64,000 nt of DNA from Pelistega europaea (GTDB lineage: Bacteria > Pseudomonadota > Gammaproteobacteria > Burkholderiales > Burkholderiaceae_B), in contig NZ_JABGBO010000011.1 in assembly GCF_013133775.1 (NCBI RefSeq), positions 1-64,000 of the forward strand, written 5' to 3'. This document shows, piece after piece, positions 9,122 to 19,821 of the stretch. Position 1 is the stretch's first letter; each line of letters starts with the position of its first letter. Below the pieces are notes generated by a model that was given only the letters and a program-made list of their open reading frames with translations, made no database searches and was not told the DNA's origin. The position numbers and the translations under genes are program-made.

Positions 9122-9952
9122 ATGAGCGATGTTCAGGCCCCAACAACAGATGCCAGCAAGAGCCAATGGCATTCTTTGCAAGCCAATCTTCAATTTGGTT
9201 CTGGTTTTCCTGCTTTACTTCGCAAAGAGGTGATGCGATTTTATAAGGTGTCGCTCCAGACAGTGGGGGCACCTGTGCTGACAGCAGTACTGTACATTGT
9301 GGTGTTTGCTCAAGTGATGCAAGATAGGGTACAGGTATATGAGGGAGTTTCTTACCTTGATTTTCTGATTCCTGGTCTTGTGATTATGAGTATGATGCAA
9401 AATGCGTTTGCAAACTCATCATCCTCTCTGATGCAAAGTCGTATTACAGGAAATCTTGTTTTTATCCTATTGCCCCCGCTATCCCCGAGGGAAATATTTA
9501 CAGCTTTTGTGTTAGCTAGTATTTTACGTGGTTTGGTTGTAGGAATAGCTTTGTGGCTAGCTGGGTTGTTTTTTGATGCAGCTGTTCCATTGCATGTCGG
9601 TTGGGTACTTGTGTTTGCCTTTATGGCATGTGCTATTATGGGGTGTTTTGGTTTGGTGGCAGGCTTATGTTCTGAGAAGTTCGACCAACTGGCTGCATTC
9701 CAGAATTTCTTAATTATGCCAATGACATTCTTATCAGGTGTGTTTTATTCTATTCATACACTACCAGATTTTTGGCAAAAAGTATCCTACTTTAACCCAG
9801 TTTTTTACATGATTGATGGCTTTCGTTATGGTTTTTTTGGTATTTCAGATGTATCGCCATGGCGTAGCTTTTGCATAGTACTTTTTACTTTTTTACTTGT
9901 TACTGCAATTGCTTTAAGAATTTTAGCAAGCGGTTATAAACTACGGACCTAA
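9122..9952 (+). CDS. ABC-2 type exporter permease (YadH-like)
   Basis: Membrane partner of the preceding ATPase; 276 residues with about six hydrophobic segments after a cytoplasmic N-terminus. The family pattern LIPGLVIMSMMQNAF and FLSGVFYSIHTLP ... NPVFYMIDGFRYGF is typical of ABC-2/YadH permeases. I start it at 9122, one base after the ATPase stop. The longer in-frame start at 9086 would overlap the previous gene and adds a polar extension absent from the family. Substrate unknown. Confidence 0.9.
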   Translation: MSDVQAPTTDASKSQWHSLQANLQFGSGFPALLRKEVMRFYKVSLQTVGAPVLTAVLYIVVFAQVMQDRVQVYEGVSYLDFLIPGLVIMSMMQNAFANSSSSLMQSRITGNLVFILLPPLSPREIFTAFVLASILRGLVVGIALWLAGLFFDAAVPLHVGWVLVFAFMACAIMGCFGLVAGLCSEKFDQLAAFQNFLIMPMTFLSGVFYSIHTLPDFWQKVSYFNPVFYMIDGFRYGFFGISDVSPWRSFCIVLFTFLLVTAIALRILASGYKLRT

Positions 9953-9955
9953 TAC

Positions 9956-10198
9956 ATGACAGTTACACCAGAACAAATTCGAGAATATATTACTAGTCAC
10001 CTACCCTGTGAGCATTGTGAGGTTGAGGGTGATGGAGCACATTTTCAAGCAGTCATTGTGAGTGAAGTGTTTGTTGGAAAACGTTCCATTGCTAGGCATC
10101 AGCTTGTGTATGCTGCATTAGGCGATCGAATGAGAGAAGAAATTCACGCTTTATCAATGAGCACATTAACTCCAGAGGAATTTAAAAATAATGGATAA
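9956..10198 (+). CDS. ibaG: BolA-family protein IbaG (YrbA)
   Basis: This small 80-residue BolA/IbaA-fold protein has [21 protein letters not shown] near the N-terminus and a HQLVYAALG helix near the C-terminus. BolA-like proteins bind [2Fe-2S] clusters together with monothiol glutaredoxins; IbaG is linked to acid stress and envelope phenotypes. It sits directly between the mla/ABC genes and murA, the same context as E. coli yrbA-murA, and overlaps murA by 8 bases. Confidence 0.9.
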   Translation: MTVTPEQIREYITSHLPCEHCEVEGDGAHFQAVIVSEVFVGKRSIARHQLVYAALGDRMREEIHALSMSTLTPEEFKNNG

Positions 10199-11447
10199 AT
10201 TACGCATTGTTGGTGGTACGCCGCTGCGTGGGGAAATCACGATTTCTGGGGCTAAAAATGCGGCTTTACCTATTTTATGTGCGGTATTGTTGACTGATGA
10301 GCCTGTTATTCTACGCAATGTCCCTGATTTAAATGATGTTAAAACAACAATCCGAGTGCTGGAGCAACTTGGGGTTAAGGTGGAGTGGCTTGAACCAGAG
10401 GTGGTTAAGCTGCAAGCCGACAAAGTAACCTCGTATGAGGCACCTTATGAGTTGGTGAAGACTATGCGTGCTTCTATTCTCGTATTGGGTCCGCTTCTTA
10501 CAAGATTTGGTTCTGCCAAGGTGAGTCTACCTGGCGGTTGTGCTATTGGGCAACGTCCAGTAGATCAACATATCAAGGGGTTAGCAGCGTTATCTGCTGA
10601 TATTCGAGTTGAACATGGTTTTGTGGTGGCACAAGCCAAGCGTTTAAAAGGAGCCAATATTCGCACTGACATGGTGACGGTGGGAGGTACTGAGCAATTC
10701 TTGATGTCTGCAGCTCTTGCTGAGGGTACGACTATTCTTGAGAATGCCGCACGTGAGCCCGAGGTTGTCGATTTAGCAGAGTTATTGATTGCTATGGGTG
10801 CAAAGATTTCAGGTCATGGTACAGACCGTATTGTGATTGAAGGCGTGGACAAACTTCATGGTGCCGATTACACTGTAGTAGCAGACCGTATTGAGGCAGG
10901 GACATTTTTATGCGCTGTGGGTGCTACAGGTGGTGATATTACTTTACGTAAAGCTGCCCCTCATACGATGGGGGCCACACTGGACAAGCTAATTGAAGCG
11001 GGTCTTGAGATTGAAACAGGCGAAGACTGGATTCGTGCCCGCATGAATAAACGACCCAAGGCGGTAAGTATTCGTACACATGAGCATCCAGGCTTTGCGA
11101 CAGATATGCAAGCCCAAATGATGGCACTCAACACTGTTGCAGAGGGTACGTCTGTTATTGTTGAGAATATTTTTGAAAATCGTTATATGCATGTTCCTGA
11201 GCTAGTGAGATTGGGAGCTGACATTTCCCTAGATGGACATACTGCTGTGGTTAATGGAGTAGAAAAACTTTTTGGCGCTAAGGTAATGGCAACAGACTTG
11301 CGTGCTTCTGCAAGTCTAGTAATTGCTGCTTTGGTGGCGGAAGGGGAGACGATTATTGATCGTATCTACCATTTAGACCGAGGTTACTCCAAAATAGAAG
11401 AAAAGCTTAAAGCCGTTGGTGCCAAAGTTGAACGCATCAAGGGCTGA
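10191..11447 (+). CDS. murA: UDP-N-acetylglucosamine 1-carboxyvinyltransferase MurA
   Basis: First committed step of peptidoglycan synthesis: transfer of enolpyruvate from PEP to UDP-GlcNAc in the cytoplasm. The 418-residue product is full length. Conserved parts are [10 protein letters not shown] near residue 20, the active-site Cys in [14 protein letters not shown] (about 116) and GFATDMQAQ near 300. The presence of Cys rather than Asp predicts fosfomycin sensitivity. It overlaps ibaG by 8 bases, and GAGGAA upstream serves as ribosome-binding site. Confidence 0.97.
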   Translation: MDKLRIVGGTPLRGEITISGAKNAALPILCAVLLTDEPVILRNVPDLNDVKTTIRVLEQLGVKVEWLEPEVVKLQADKVTSYEAPYELVKTMRASILVLGPLLTRFGSAKVSLPGGCAIGQRPVDQHIKGLAALSADIRVEHGFVVAQAKRLKGANIRTDMVTVGGTEQFLMSAALAEGTTILENAAREPEVVDLAELLIAMGAKISGHGTDRIVIEGVDKLHGADYTVVADRIEAGTFLCAVGATGGDITLRKAAPHTMGATLDKLIEAGLEIETGEDWIRARMNKRPKAVSIRTHEHPGFATDMQAQMMALNTVAEGTSVIVENIFENRYMHVPELVRLGADISLDGHTAVVNGVEKLFGAKVMATDLRASASLVIAALVAEGETIIDRIYHLDRGYSKIEEKLKAVGAKVERIKG

Positions 11448-11457
11448 TGGAAAGATG

Positions 11458-12165
11458 ATGAACACTGTAAATGATAATGTGGTAGCCGATGTGAATACTA
11501 CTGAACAAGATCGTCCTTTAATTACTTTAGCCTTATCTAAGGGGCGAATTTTTGAAGATACATTGCCTTTATTGGCAGAGGCGGGTATTTCTGTAGCAGA
11601 AAGTCCAGAAAGTTCCCGCAAATTGATTTTTCCCACTAGTGATCCTTATCTGCGCTTGTTAGTGGTGCGAGCCTCTGATGTGCCTACCTATGTACAATAT
11701 GGTGCAGCGGATATTGGTATTGCAGGCAAAGATGTCTTGTATGAGCATGGCAAAGAGCATCCTGGCGGACTTTATCAACCGATTGATTTGGATATAGCTA
11801 AATGTCGCTTGTCCGTTGCAGTGCGTAGAGGGTTTGATTATGAGGCCGCTGTTAAGCAAGGAGCTCGTTTGCGTGTTGCCACCAAGTATGTGAATGTAGC
11901 ACGAGAACATTTTGCTCGTAAGGGTGTATATGTTGATATTATCAAACTCTATGGTTCGATGGAGTTAGCCCCTCTTGTGGGATTAGCAGATGCAATTCTA
12001 GACGTAGTATCTACTGGAGGCACGCTGCGTGCTAATGATTTAGTAGAAGTAGAAGACGTGTGGCCAGTGTCATCACGATTGATAGTGAATCAGGCCTCTT
12101 TAAAAACGAGAGCGAAGTATTTACAACCGTTGATTGATGCCTTTGCAAAAGCTAGCCAAAAATAA
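11458..12165 (+). CDS. hisG: ATP phosphoribosyltransferase HisG, short form
   Basis: First step of histidine synthesis, ATP + PRPP to phosphoribosyl-ATP. About 235 residues lack the C-terminal regulatory domain, so this is the short HisG that needs HisZ, which is not in this window. Family stretches are [33 protein letters not shown] and [11 protein letters not shown]. Two ATGs follow each other (11455, 11458); the GGAAAG site at 11449-11454 suits the second better. It starts 10 bases after murA. The N-terminus before LITLALSKG is about 20 residues longer than usual. Confidence 0.94.
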   Translation: MNTVNDNVVADVNTTEQDRPLITLALSKGRIFEDTLPLLAEAGISVAESPESSRKLIFPTSDPYLRLLVVRASDVPTYVQYGAADIGIAGKDVLYEHGKEHPGGLYQPIDLDIAKCRLSVAVRRGFDYEAAVKQGARLRVATKYVNVAREHFARKGVYVDIIKLYGSMELAPLVGLADAILDVVSTGGTLRANDLVEVEDVWPVSSRLIVNQASLKTRAKYLQPLIDAFAKASQK

Positions 12166-12223
12166 CCATCTATATGGTTTTAGGTTTACAATGTTCCGAT
12201 AAAGGATGAAGAAAGGATTTACT

Positions 12224-13537
12224 ATGTCAGTCATTAATCGTTTAGACTCAAAAGAGGTAGATTTTCAATCGCGATTGAAAGCTCTGCTTGCTTTTGAGGC
12301 GAGTCAGGATGACGCTATTGAGAGTGCAGTTGCCAATATCTTGCGCGAAGTCAAGGAACAAGGGGACGCAGCTGTGCTTGCTTATACCCAGAAGTTCGAT
12401 AAGGTAGACGCACAATCCATACAGGATTTAGAAATTCCGTTGGCTGAATGTCAGGTCGCATTGTCATCGTTGCCACCGGCACAGCGCCAAGCGTTGGAGG
12501 CCGCTGCCGCTCGTGTGCGAGCGTATCATGAGCGTCAGAAGGCTTCTTCTTGGACATATACCGAGGAGGATGGTACTGTACTAGGGCAGAAGATTTCCCC
12601 TATGGACAAAGTGGGTCTCTATGTACCTGGCGGTAAGGCTGCTTATCCCTCTTCTGTGTTAATGAATGCAATCCCTGCCAAGGTTGCCGGTGTAGGTGAA
12701 GTGGTCATGGTAACACCCACCCCCAATGGTCAACGTAACCCGCTGGTTTTAGCTGCAGCAGCAGTAGCTGGTGTTGATCGTGTTATCGCGATTGGAGGGG
12801 CTCAGGCTGTTGCGGCATTGGCTTATGGTACAGACACAATTGCCCAAGTGGATAAGATTGTCGGTCCTGGTAATGCATTTGTTGCCTCAGCCAAACGTAG
12901 AGTCTTTGGTACTGTGGGTATTGATATGGTGGCAGGACCCAGCGAGATTCTGATTGTTTGCGATGGATCGACTCCTGCGGACTGGATTGCAATGGACTTG
13001 TTCTCTCAAGCAGAACATGATGAGTTGGCACAAGCTATTTTGCTATGTCCTGATGCAGACTATCTTAATGCTGTAGAAACTTCCATTATGCGTCAGCTAG
13101 ACGAGATGCCTCGCAAAGATATTATTCGTACGAGCTTGAAAAATCGCGGTGCATTAATTCATGTGGCTGATTTAGATGAGGCCTGTGAGATTGCTAATTT
13201 TATTGCCCCTGAACACTTGGAGTTATCTGTGAAGAATGCACAACAATGGGTGGATAAAATTCGTCATGCAGGTGCGATTTTCTTGGGGGCATATAGCTCG
13301 GAATCCTTGGGAGATTACTGTGCTGGACCTAATCATGTATTACCCACTTCACGAACAGCACGTTTTTCATCACCTCTGGGTGTTTATGACTTTCAAAAAC
13401 GCTCCAGCATTATTCAAGTATCGCATACTGGAGCACAGACATTGGGGCGTATTGCAAGCGAGTTAGCTTATGGCGAGGGATTGCAATCCCACGCACGTAG
13501 TGCAGAATACCGCCTGGATACTAAAACTTCCTCTTAA
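12224..13537 (+). CDS. hisD: Histidinol dehydrogenase HisD
   Basis: Zinc enzyme for the last two oxidations of the pathway, histidinol to histidine with two NAD+. The 437-residue product carries [53 protein letters not shown] and PEHLEL, including zinc and catalytic residues of the family. I use the ATG at 12224, preceded by AAAGGA, rather than 12206, which lies before that site. In Bordetella-type operons hisC follows; here hisB starts only 23 bases on. Confidence 0.95.
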   Translation: MSVINRLDSKEVDFQSRLKALLAFEASQDDAIESAVANILREVKEQGDAAVLAYTQKFDKVDAQSIQDLEIPLAECQVALSSLPPAQRQALEAAAARVRAYHERQKASSWTYTEEDGTVLGQKISPMDKVGLYVPGGKAAYPSSVLMNAIPAKVAGVGEVVMVTPTPNGQRNPLVLAAAAVAGVDRVIAIGGAQAVAALAYGTDTIAQVDKIVGPGNAFVASAKRRVFGTVGIDMVAGPSEILIVCDGSTPADWIAMDLFSQAEHDELAQAILLCPDADYLNAVETSIMRQLDEMPRKDIIRTSLKNRGALIHVADLDEACEIANFIAPEHLELSVKNAQQWVDKIRHAGAIFLGAYSSESLGDYCAGPNHVLPTSRTARFSSPLGVYDFQKRSSIIQVSHTGAQTLGRIASELAYGEGLQSHARSAEYRLDTKTSS

Positions 13538-13560
13538 TCCGCTTACTACTGGAATTGTAT

Positions 13561-14148
13561 ATGCGTACAGCAGAGATTACTCGTAATACCAATGAGACTA
13601 AAATTAAGGTCTCTATTAACCTAGATGGCACAGGCAAACAATCCATTAACACTGGGGTCCCTTTTCTTGACCATATGATTGATCAAATCGCACGTCATGG
13701 CATGATAGATATTGCGATTGAGTGTGATGGTGATACGCATATTGATGACCATCATACAGTAGAAGATATTGGGATTAGTTTGGGTATGGCGGTTGCACAA
13801 GCTGTGGGCGACAAAAAGGGGCTTACGCGTTATGGTCACGCATATGTGCCATTAGATGAAGCATTGTCTCGTGTGGTAATTGACTTTTCAGGTCGTCCCG
13901 GATTGGAGTTTCATGTGCCATTTACTCGAGCTATGATTGGGCGTTTTGATGTGGATTTGGTACGTGAATTCTTTCAAGGATTTGTGAACCATGCACTAGT
14001 GACTGTGCATATTGATAATTTACGCGGAATTAACTCACATCATCAAGCAGAAACAGTGTTTAAGGCATTTGGCAGAGCATTGCGTATGGCAACGACACCG
14101 GACCCTCGTGCAGCGGGTATGGTGCCATCAACCAAAGGAGTGCTCTAA
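13561..14148 (+). CDS. hisB: Imidazoleglycerol-phosphate dehydratase HisB (monofunctional)
   Basis: Sixth step: dehydration of imidazole glycerol phosphate to imidazole acetol phosphate. About 195 residues, so it has only the IGPD domain and no histidinol phosphatase fusion. The two manganese-binding motifs DDHHTVED (about residue 62) and NSHHQAE (about 160) are intact, as is [14 protein letters not shown]. The ATG at 13561 has GGA 8 bases upstream; a TTG at 13555 is less likely. It overlaps hisH by one base. Confidence 0.96.
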   Translation: MRTAEITRNTNETKIKVSINLDGTGKQSINTGVPFLDHMIDQIARHGMIDIAIECDGDTHIDDHHTVEDIGISLGMAVAQAVGDKKGLTRYGHAYVPLDEALSRVVIDFSGRPGLEFHVPFTRAMIGRFDVDLVREFFQGFVNHALVTVHIDNLRGINSHHQAETVFKAFGRALRMATTPDPRAAGMVPSTKGVL

Positions 14149-14801
14149 TGCGTACAACGATTGCCATCGTTGATTATGGTATGGGTAATATCCACTCAGT
14201 AGAGCGTGCATTGCGTTATGCTGCACCTGAGGCAAATGTCTATCTTGCCAATACGGTTGAAATGCTTGAGAAAGCCGATCGAGTTGTGCTGCCAGGCCAA
14301 GGTGCCATGCGTGATTGCATGCAAAATCTGGAGCAATCAGGTCTCAAAGAGGCTCTTTTAACAGCCTCTCGCACTAAGCCTTTATTGGGGGTTTGTGTTG
14401 GTGAGCAGATGTTGTTTGAACACAGCCAAGAAGGAGGAGTGCCTTGCCTTGGTATTTTCCCAGGAGAGGTCAAAAAATTTGAAGGGGAGCTTTTTGCTAA
14501 GCCTCATCATAATGACCACCAAGAGCATCTTAAAGTCCCTCATATGGGTTGGAGTCAAGTCAAACAAGAACGTGACCATCCCATATGGGATGGGATTCCT
14601 GATAATAGTTATTTTTATTTTGTTCATAGCTATTATGTACAACCAGCAGATACTGACCTAACAGTAGGTAGTACCTTATATGGTTATCCTTTTACTTGTG
14701 CAGTAGCACGTGATAATATTTTTGCGGCCCAGTTCCACCCTGAAAAGAGTGCAGAACAGGGACTACGTTTGTATCGTAATTTCGTAGAATGGAAAATTTA
14801 A
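14148..14801 (+). CDS. hisH: Imidazole glycerol phosphate synthase glutaminase subunit HisH
   Basis: Class I glutamine amidotransferase that feeds ammonia to HisF. The nucleophile Cys is in GVCVGEQML (about residue 84), and the His/Glu pair in [10 protein letters not shown] near the C-terminus. The oxyanion strand motif [10 protein letters not shown] is also present. The 217-residue product is normal length. Its start codon overlaps the hisB stop (TAATG). A 94-base gap separates it from hisA, the only sizeable break inside the his operon. Confidence 0.96.
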   Translation: MRTTIAIVDYGMGNIHSVERALRYAAPEANVYLANTVEMLEKADRVVLPGQGAMRDCMQNLEQSGLKEALLTASRTKPLLGVCVGEQMLFEHSQEGGVPCLGIFPGEVKKFEGELFAKPHHNDHQEHLKVPHMGWSQVKQERDHPIWDGIPDNSYFYFVHSYYVQPADTDLTVGSTLYGYPFTCAVARDNIFAAQFHPEKSAEQGLRLYRNFVEWKI

Positions 14802-14895
14802 TGTTTTCTCTACGTAAATGAGGTATAAATACACTTTGATGGGAACTTTGCTTAACAAGTGAAGCATTTTTGGCAATTTTTATAGTTAAACTTTT

Positions 14896-15642
14896 ATGTT
14901 GTTAATTCCTGCAATTGATCTTAAAGATGGTCGTTGTGTACGCTTACGCCAAGGCGAACTTAACGATGCGACAGTTTTTTCTGATGACCCTGCTGCTATG
15001 GCGCAACAATGGCTAGATAAGGGTGCCAGTCGACTGCATTTGGTTGACTTAAATGGAGCTTTTGCAGGTAAACCGAAAAATGCAGAAGCAATCAAGCAAA
15101 TTTTAAAAGTCATTGATGATGAAATTCCTGTTCAAATTGGTGGAGGTATCCGTAATATGGATACGATTGAAACCTATCTTGATATGGGATTGGAGTATGT
15201 GATTATTGGCACAGCTGCTGTTAAAGACCCCTTATTTCTACAAGACGCATGCTCAGCATTCCAAGGGCATATCATTGTGGGATTGGATGCCAAGGACGGC
15301 AAAATTGCTACTGATGGCTGGAGCAAAGTGACTAAGCATGATGTGATTACAACTGCTCAACGCTTTGAAGATTTAGGTGTAGAGGCGATTATTTATACTG
15401 ATATAGGTCGCGATGGCATGTTGTCTGGTGTCAATGTAGAAGCGACATTAAAGCTTGCTCAAGCAGTGAATATTCCTATTATCGCTTCAGGTGGCGTACA
15501 TGATATGAATGATATTCGCACATTGGCTCCTTTGACCAAAGATGGTGTTGAGGGAGTTATTCTTGGTCGTAGCATTTACGAGGGTACACTGGATTTTGAA
15601 GAGGCTTTACGCTACGTAGAGGCTTTAGAGGACGAAAATTGA
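14896..15642 (+). CDS. hisA: ProFAR isomerase HisA
   Basis: (Beta-alpha)8 barrel of 248 residues that isomerises ProFAR to PRFAR. The general base Asp is in [19 protein letters not shown], and the second Asp in [14 protein letters not shown]. The phosphate-binding GGG motif [11 protein letters not shown] and [10 protein letters not shown] are typical. The start lacks a clear Shine-Dalgarno site. A promoter in the 94-base gap upstream is possible but not evident. Confidence 0.95.
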   Translation: MLLIPAIDLKDGRCVRLRQGELNDATVFSDDPAAMAQQWLDKGASRLHLVDLNGAFAGKPKNAEAIKQILKVIDDEIPVQIGGGIRNMDTIETYLDMGLEYVIIGTAAVKDPLFLQDACSAFQGHIIVGLDAKDGKIATDGWSKVTKHDVITTAQRFEDLGVEAIIYTDIGRDGMLSGVNVEATLKLAQAVNIPIIASGGVHDMNDIRTLAPLTKDGVEGVILGRSIYEGTLDFEEALRYVEALEDEN

Positions 15643-16430
15643 ATACACCATTGTCCACACTCACTAAGCGCATTATCCCTTGTTTAGATGTGACAGCAGG
15701 TCGTGTTGTAAAGGGGGTAAATTTTGTTGAACTGCGCGATGCAGGAGATCCTGTTGAGATTGCCCGTCGCTATAATGAGCAAGGTGCTGATGAACTGACT
15801 TTTCTAGACATTACAGCAACAAGTGATGATCGGGATTTGATTTTGCCGATTATTGAACAGGTGGCTTCACAGGTTTTTATTCCGCTCACTGTTGGTGGTG
15901 GGGTAAGGGAAGTAAAAGATGTGCAACGCTTGTTGAATGCAGGTGCTGATAAAGTGTCTATCAATAGTGCGGCTGTTCATCGTCCTGAATTAGTGTTAGA
16001 GGCAAGTCAGTACTATGGCTCTCAGTGCATTGTGGTGGCGATTGATGCTCGTAAGGTAAGTCAAGTGGGTGAACCCAATCGTTGGGAAGTTTATACTCAT
16101 GGAGGACGTAAGCCTACTGGTATTGATGCTGTAGAATGGGCTATGAAAATGGCGGACTATGGTGCTGGCGAGATTTTGCTAACCAGCATGGACAAGGACG
16201 GCACAAAATCAGGTTTTGATTTGGACTTAACTCGTGCAATTTCTGATGCTGTTGCTATTCCAGTTATTGCCTCTGGTGGGGTAGGAAATTTACAGCATCT
16301 TGCAGATGGCGTGACCAAAGGACGAGCAAGTGCAGTATTGGCAGCAAGTATTTTCCATTATGGAGAGCATACCATTGCTGAGTGTAAAGATTTTATGGCA
16401 CAACAAGGGATTGTCGTAAGGAGAGCATAA
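15639..16430 (+). CDS. hisF: Imidazole glycerol phosphate synthase cyclase subunit HisF
   Basis: Barrel subunit that with HisH makes IGP and AICAR. The catalytic Asps are in [17 protein letters not shown] (about residue 17) and [13 protein letters not shown] (about 136). Length 263 is slightly long. The best start is a TTG at 15639 that overlaps the hisA stop (TTGA), with GAGG at 15628-15631 as ribosome-binding site. There is no ATG near the expected N-terminus. The rare start and overlap suggest coupling to hisA. Confidence 0.95.
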   Translation: MNTPLSTLTKRIIPCLDVTAGRVVKGVNFVELRDAGDPVEIARRYNEQGADELTFLDITATSDDRDLILPIIEQVASQVFIPLTVGGGVREVKDVQRLLNAGADKVSINSAAVHRPELVLEASQYYGSQCIVVAIDARKVSQVGEPNRWEVYTHGGRKPTGIDAVEWAMKMADYGAGEILLTSMDKDGTKSGFDLDLTRAISDAVAIPVIASGGVGNLQHLADGVTKGRASAVLAASIFHYGEHTIAECKDFMAQQGIVVRRA

Positions 16431-16831
16431 TGAGTGCTTGGTTAAAACAAGTGCACTTTGATGATAATGGATTAATTCCAGCCATTGCCCAAGATTATCA
16501 GACGGGTCGAGTATTGATGATGGCATGGATGAACCATGAGGCTTTACAAGAAACAGTAAAGACCAAGGTGGCAGTGTACTGGTCGCGCTCTCGCAAGAAA
16601 TTATGGCGTAAGGGTGAAGAGTCTGGCCATACACAAAAAATTCATGAAATTCGTTTAGACTGTGACCAAGACGTGATTTTACTTAAAGTAGAGCAGGTTG
16701 GTGGAATGGCTTGTCATACTGGTCGTGAGAGTTGTTTTTACCTGCGTTTAGAAGGCGATGATCCTCAATGGGTAGAGGCAGATGCTGTGATTAAAGACCC
16801 TAAAGATATTTATAAGAATCCCCATGAATAA
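16430..16831 (+). CDS. hisI: Phosphoribosyl-AMP cyclohydrolase HisI
   Basis: Third step: zinc-dependent opening of the adenine ring of PR-AMP. 133 residues with [29 protein letters not shown] and the metal cysteines in LDCDQD and [13 protein letters not shown]. It is monofunctional, not fused to HisE, as in other Burkholderiales. Its ATG overlaps the hisF stop. Confidence 0.95.
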   Translation: MSAWLKQVHFDDNGLIPAIAQDYQTGRVLMMAWMNHEALQETVKTKVAVYWSRSRKKLWRKGEESGHTQKIHEIRLDCDQDVILLKVEQVGGMACHTGRESCFYLRLEGDDPQWVEADAVIKDPKDIYKNPHE

Positions 16832-17165
16832 TACTGATATGTCTCATTTTTTAGCGGAATTAGCAGATACCATAGAAAGTAGATTACCTGCTCGAGGTGG
16901 AAACCCTGAAACATCCTATATTGCTAAACTCTATCACAAAGGTGAGGATAGCTTTCTTAAAAAAATTGGGGAAGAAGCAACAGAACTTGTGATGGCGTGC
17001 AAAGATGCTAAACACGATAGAATCGTTGCTGAAGCTGCTGATTTGTGGTTTCATAGTATGGTGGCCTTGGCTTATTATGGTCTCCGTCCTGAACAAGTGA
17101 TTAATGAGTTGGCGCGCCGAGAGGGTGTTTCAGGGCTAGTCGAGAAAGCCTCACGCAAAGAGTAA
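16824..17165 (+). CDS. hisE: Phosphoribosyl-ATP pyrophosphatase HisE
   Basis: Second step: PR-ATP to PR-AMP plus pyrophosphate. The 113-residue all-helical MazG-like protein has the acidic metal-binding pattern [13 protein letters not shown] and [15 protein letters not shown]. It overlaps hisI by 8 bases. The ATG at 16839 (MSHFL) is an alternative start. It is the last his gene; tatA follows after 48 bases. Confidence 0.93.
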   Translation: MNNTDMSHFLAELADTIESRLPARGGNPETSYIAKLYHKGEDSFLKKIGEEATELVMACKDAKHDRIVAEAADLWFHSMVALAYYGLRPEQVINELARREGVSGLVEKASRKE

Positions 17166-17213
17166 ATTTTATCTTTTAACAAAATTGATGTAACTAAATG
17201 ATTAGGAGTGATT

Positions 17214-17432
17214 ATGGGTGGATTAAGTATTTGGCACTGGTTAATTGTGCTTCTTGTAGTAGTATTAATCTTTGGAACAAAGAAACTTCGCAATGTGGGT
17301 GAAGACCTGGGTGGTGCTGTGAAAGGCTTTAAAAAAGGGATGCAAGAAGCAGATGATCAAGCTGCACTCACACAAAAGAAAGCCGATGATACCACGACAG
17401 CAGATGTTAATGCTAAGGAAAAGGCAGAATAA
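17214..17432 (+). CDS. tatA: Sec-independent translocase subunit TatA
   Basis: Forms the protein-conducting assembly for folded twin-arginine substrates. This 72-residue protein has one short transmembrane helix (about residues 4-20), then the [20 protein letters not shown] amphipathic helix and a polar tail. AGGAGTG precedes the ATG at 17214; a GTG two codons earlier lies inside that site and is not used. A likely substrate, the Rieske protein PetA, is encoded 4 kb downstream. Confidence 0.95.
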   Translation: MGGLSIWHWLIVLLVVVLIFGTKKLRNVGEDLGGAVKGFKKGMQEADDQAALTQKKADDTTTADVNAKEKAE

Positions 17433-17456
17433 TTCCTTACCTAGGGATAATTATTT

Positions 17457-17867
17457 ATGTTCGGTTTGAGTTTTAGTGAGCTGTTGGTCATTGGTGTAGT
17501 GGCTCTGATTGTGTTAGGACCAGAGCGTCTGCCTAAAGTAGCACGTACTGTGGGATTGCTAATGGGGCGTGCTCAACGTTATATGAGTGATATTAAAAGC
17601 GATATACAACGCGAGATGGACATCCAGGAGCTTAGTAAGGTAAAAAATGAGGTGGAGTCCGCTGCATCGCAGATTCGCCAAAGCCTCGATAAAACCGTTG
17701 CTGATATTAAAGATCCTTTATCTGTCTTAAAAAATGAGGTAGAAGATAGGGCACAGCAGCTCAAACAGGAAATTACTCAAGAATTACCTGATTTATCGGC
17801 ACTAAAACCCAAAACGGATACTAAAACAGACAATCAAGATAATCCTGACAAGAAAACGACATCATGA
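17457..17867 (+). CDS. tatB: Sec-independent translocase subunit TatB
   Basis: Works with TatC in signal-peptide recognition. This 136-residue protein starts MFGLSFSELLVIGVVALIVL, then GPERLPKVARTVG (hinge and amphipathic helix), then a long charged coiled region. AGGGAT upstream serves as ribosome-binding site. It overlaps tatC by 4 bases. Confidence 0.95.
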   Translation: MFGLSFSELLVIGVVALIVLGPERLPKVARTVGLLMGRAQRYMSDIKSDIQREMDIQELSKVKNEVESAASQIRQSLDKTVADIKDPLSVLKNEVEDRAQQLKQEITQELPDLSALKPKTDTKTDNQDNPDKKTTS

Positions 17868-18622
17868 GCCAACAACAACCTCAATTAGAAGGCCCTGAGG
17901 ATAAAGACGAATCACTGATTTCGCACTTAATAGAGTTGCGTTCGCGGTTATTATATGCCGTGCTTTCAGTGCTGGTTGTCTTTATTGTGTTGTGTATTTT
18001 TCCTGGTAGCAAGGCACTATATGATTTTCTCGCCCATCCTATGGCAGCTACCTTGCCCGCAGGGGATAAAATGATTGCCTATGGGGTTATCACTCCGTTT
18101 TTGGTTCCTTTGAAAGTGACCTTGTTGGTGGCCTTTGTGGTGGCATTGCCCTTTGTTTTGTATCAAGTTTGGGCATTTGTGGCACCAGGGTTATATAAAC
18201 ATGAAAAACGGCTTGTGCTTCCTGTGATTGTTTCTAGCTACATCCTCTTTTTTGTGGGGATGGCATTTTGCTATTTCTTCGTCTTTCAGACAGTTTTTCA
18301 CTTTATCGCTACCGTTTCACCAGACAGCATTAATTTTGCTCCTGATATAGAAGCCTATCTGGATTTTGTGATGACTATGTTTATGGCATTTGGTCTCACT
18401 TTTGAGGTGCCTGTCGTTGTGTTGGTGTTAGTCGGTACAGGTATGGTGAGTGTGGATAAGCTCAAGAAAGCTCGAGGCTATGTCATTGTCGGTGCATTTG
18501 TTGTAGCGGCTGTGCTTACCCCTCCTGATGTGATTAGTCAATTTATGATGGCAGTCCCTTTAATCCTGCTTTATGAGTTAGGTATGGTAGCTGCAAAGTT
18601 GGTGCGTCCTAAGTCTGACTGA
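17864..18622 (+). CDS. tatC: Sec-independent translocase subunit TatC
   Basis: Polytopic receptor for twin-arginine signal peptides. The 252-residue product has six hydrophobic helices, HLIELRSRLLYAV at the N-terminus and FGLTFEVPVVVLVLV in the middle, both TatC hallmarks, plus LTPPDVISQFMMAVPLILLYE near the end. It converges with the protease gene 10 bases downstream. Confidence 0.96.
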   Translation: MSQQQPQLEGPEDKDESLISHLIELRSRLLYAVLSVLVVFIVLCIFPGSKALYDFLAHPMAATLPAGDKMIAYGVITPFLVPLKVTLLVAFVVALPFVLYQVWAFVAPGLYKHEKRLVLPVIVSSYILFFVGMAFCYFFVFQTVFHFIATVSPDSINFAPDIEAYLDFVMTMFMAFGLTFEVPVVVLVLVGTGMVSVDKLKKARGYVIVGAFVVAAVLTPPDVISQFMMAVPLILLYELGMVAAKLVRPKSD

Positions 18623-18631
18623 GCTGTTTTT

Positions 18632-19807
18632 TTAGTCTGGGCGAGTTCCTAATACAACAGGGACGGTTGCTGTTTTTCCATTGTGCAACACCTTGAGAGT
18701 AATTTCTGTGCCAGGCTTGAGTGGAGAGATGGCGTTCATCAGCTGATTCGCACTGATGATGCTTTTCTGATTGAGCTCAACCACGATGTCTCCCACGGCT
18801 AGTTTTGCTTTGGCAGCAGGACCATTAGCAACAACAGAGGCGATAATCACACCACGAGTTTCTTTGAGATTAAAAGCTTTGGCAATATCGGTAGTGACCT
18901 CTTGCAACTCCACACCGAGCCAACCACGAGTTACTTTACCTGTTTCAATGATTTCATGCATGATTTTAAGAGCCGTCTCAGCCGGAGTTGCAAAACCAAT
19001 GCCTAGTGATCCGCCAGCATCTCCTTCGGAGTAAATAGCTGTATTTATTCCGATAAGATTGCCATTGACATTAATAAGTGCCCCGCCAGAATTACCAGGA
19101 TTAATGGCCGCATCAGTTTGGATAAAATTTTCATAAGTATTAAAGCCTAGCCCAGAACGTCCTAACGCAGAAATAATCCCCATGGTTGTTGTTTGACCTA
19201 CATCAAAAGGATTCCCAATAGCGAGAACCACATCACCAACATGAAGTTTTTCGTTTGCATCATAAGGGATGGGTACGAGACCTTGAGCTTCAATTTTAAG
19301 TACTGCTAAATCAGTATCTGGGTCTGCACCGATAAACTTACCTTGAAATTTGCGTCCGTCATAGAGGGCTATCTCAATAGAGTCGGCAGCTTCTACAACA
19401 TGGTAGTTAGTAAGAATATAACCATCTGCTGTAGCAATGACACCCGATCCTAAGTCAGTTGGGGTGTTAAGTTTTTGGCGACGAGCCTGTTCTTGAATAA
19501 AAGCACGTAGAGCAGGGACATCAGGGAGGTTTTTAAACGACGAGTCTATCCGTTTGGTTGTGTATACATTGACCACAGATGGAGTGGCTAATTCTACCGC
19601 TCCTGCATAAGAAGTAATAATGGTTGTGGTTTGATCAGGCTTGTCTGCTGGGGCATCTTGAATCTTAACGACAGCTGTTGGTTGCTGGCTAAGCGGAGTA
19701 TTTAGTAGGAATTTATGCACCCACGCAGGACGTAATGTTGCCAAAATAAACACGATGGCAAGACAAACAGCGACAGTTTGAGAGAAAATAGACCATATAC
19801 GTTGCAT
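18632..19807 (-). CDS. Membrane-anchored HtrA-family serine protease (DegS/DegQ-like)
   Basis: Periplasmic trypsin-like protease tethered by one N-terminal transmembrane helix (about residues 8-26), with one PDZ domain at the C-terminus. The catalytic triad is visible: His136 in TNYHVVEAA, Asp166 in DTDLAVLKIE and Ser240 in GNSGGALINVNG. A single PDZ plus a membrane anchor is the DegS layout, but orthologues in Burkholderiales are usually just called Do-like. I start at the ATG at 19807. A TTG at 19822 would add five residues and overlap the divergent gene. Likely role: envelope stress sensing or protein quality control. Confidence 0.88.
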   Translation of the reverse strand: MQRIWSIFSQTVAVCLAIVFILATLRPAWVHKFLLNTPLSQQPTAVVKIQDAPADKPDQTTTIITSYAGAVELATPSVVNVYTTKRIDSSFKNLPDVPALRAFIQEQARRQKLNTPTDLGSGVIATADGYILTNYHVVEAADSIEIALYDGRKFQGKFIGADPDTDLAVLKIEAQGLVPIPYDANEKLHVGDVVLAIGNPFDVGQTTTMGIISALGRSGLGFNTYENFIQTDAAINPGNSGGALINVNGNLIGINTAIYSEGDAGGSLGIGFATPAETALKIMHEIIETGKVTRGWLGVELQEVTTDIAKAFNLKETRGVIIASVVANGPAAKAKLAVGDIVVELNQKSIISANQLMNAISPLKPGTEITLKVLHNGKTATVPVVLGTRPD

Positions 19808-19821
19808 AAAGGTGATCTTCA

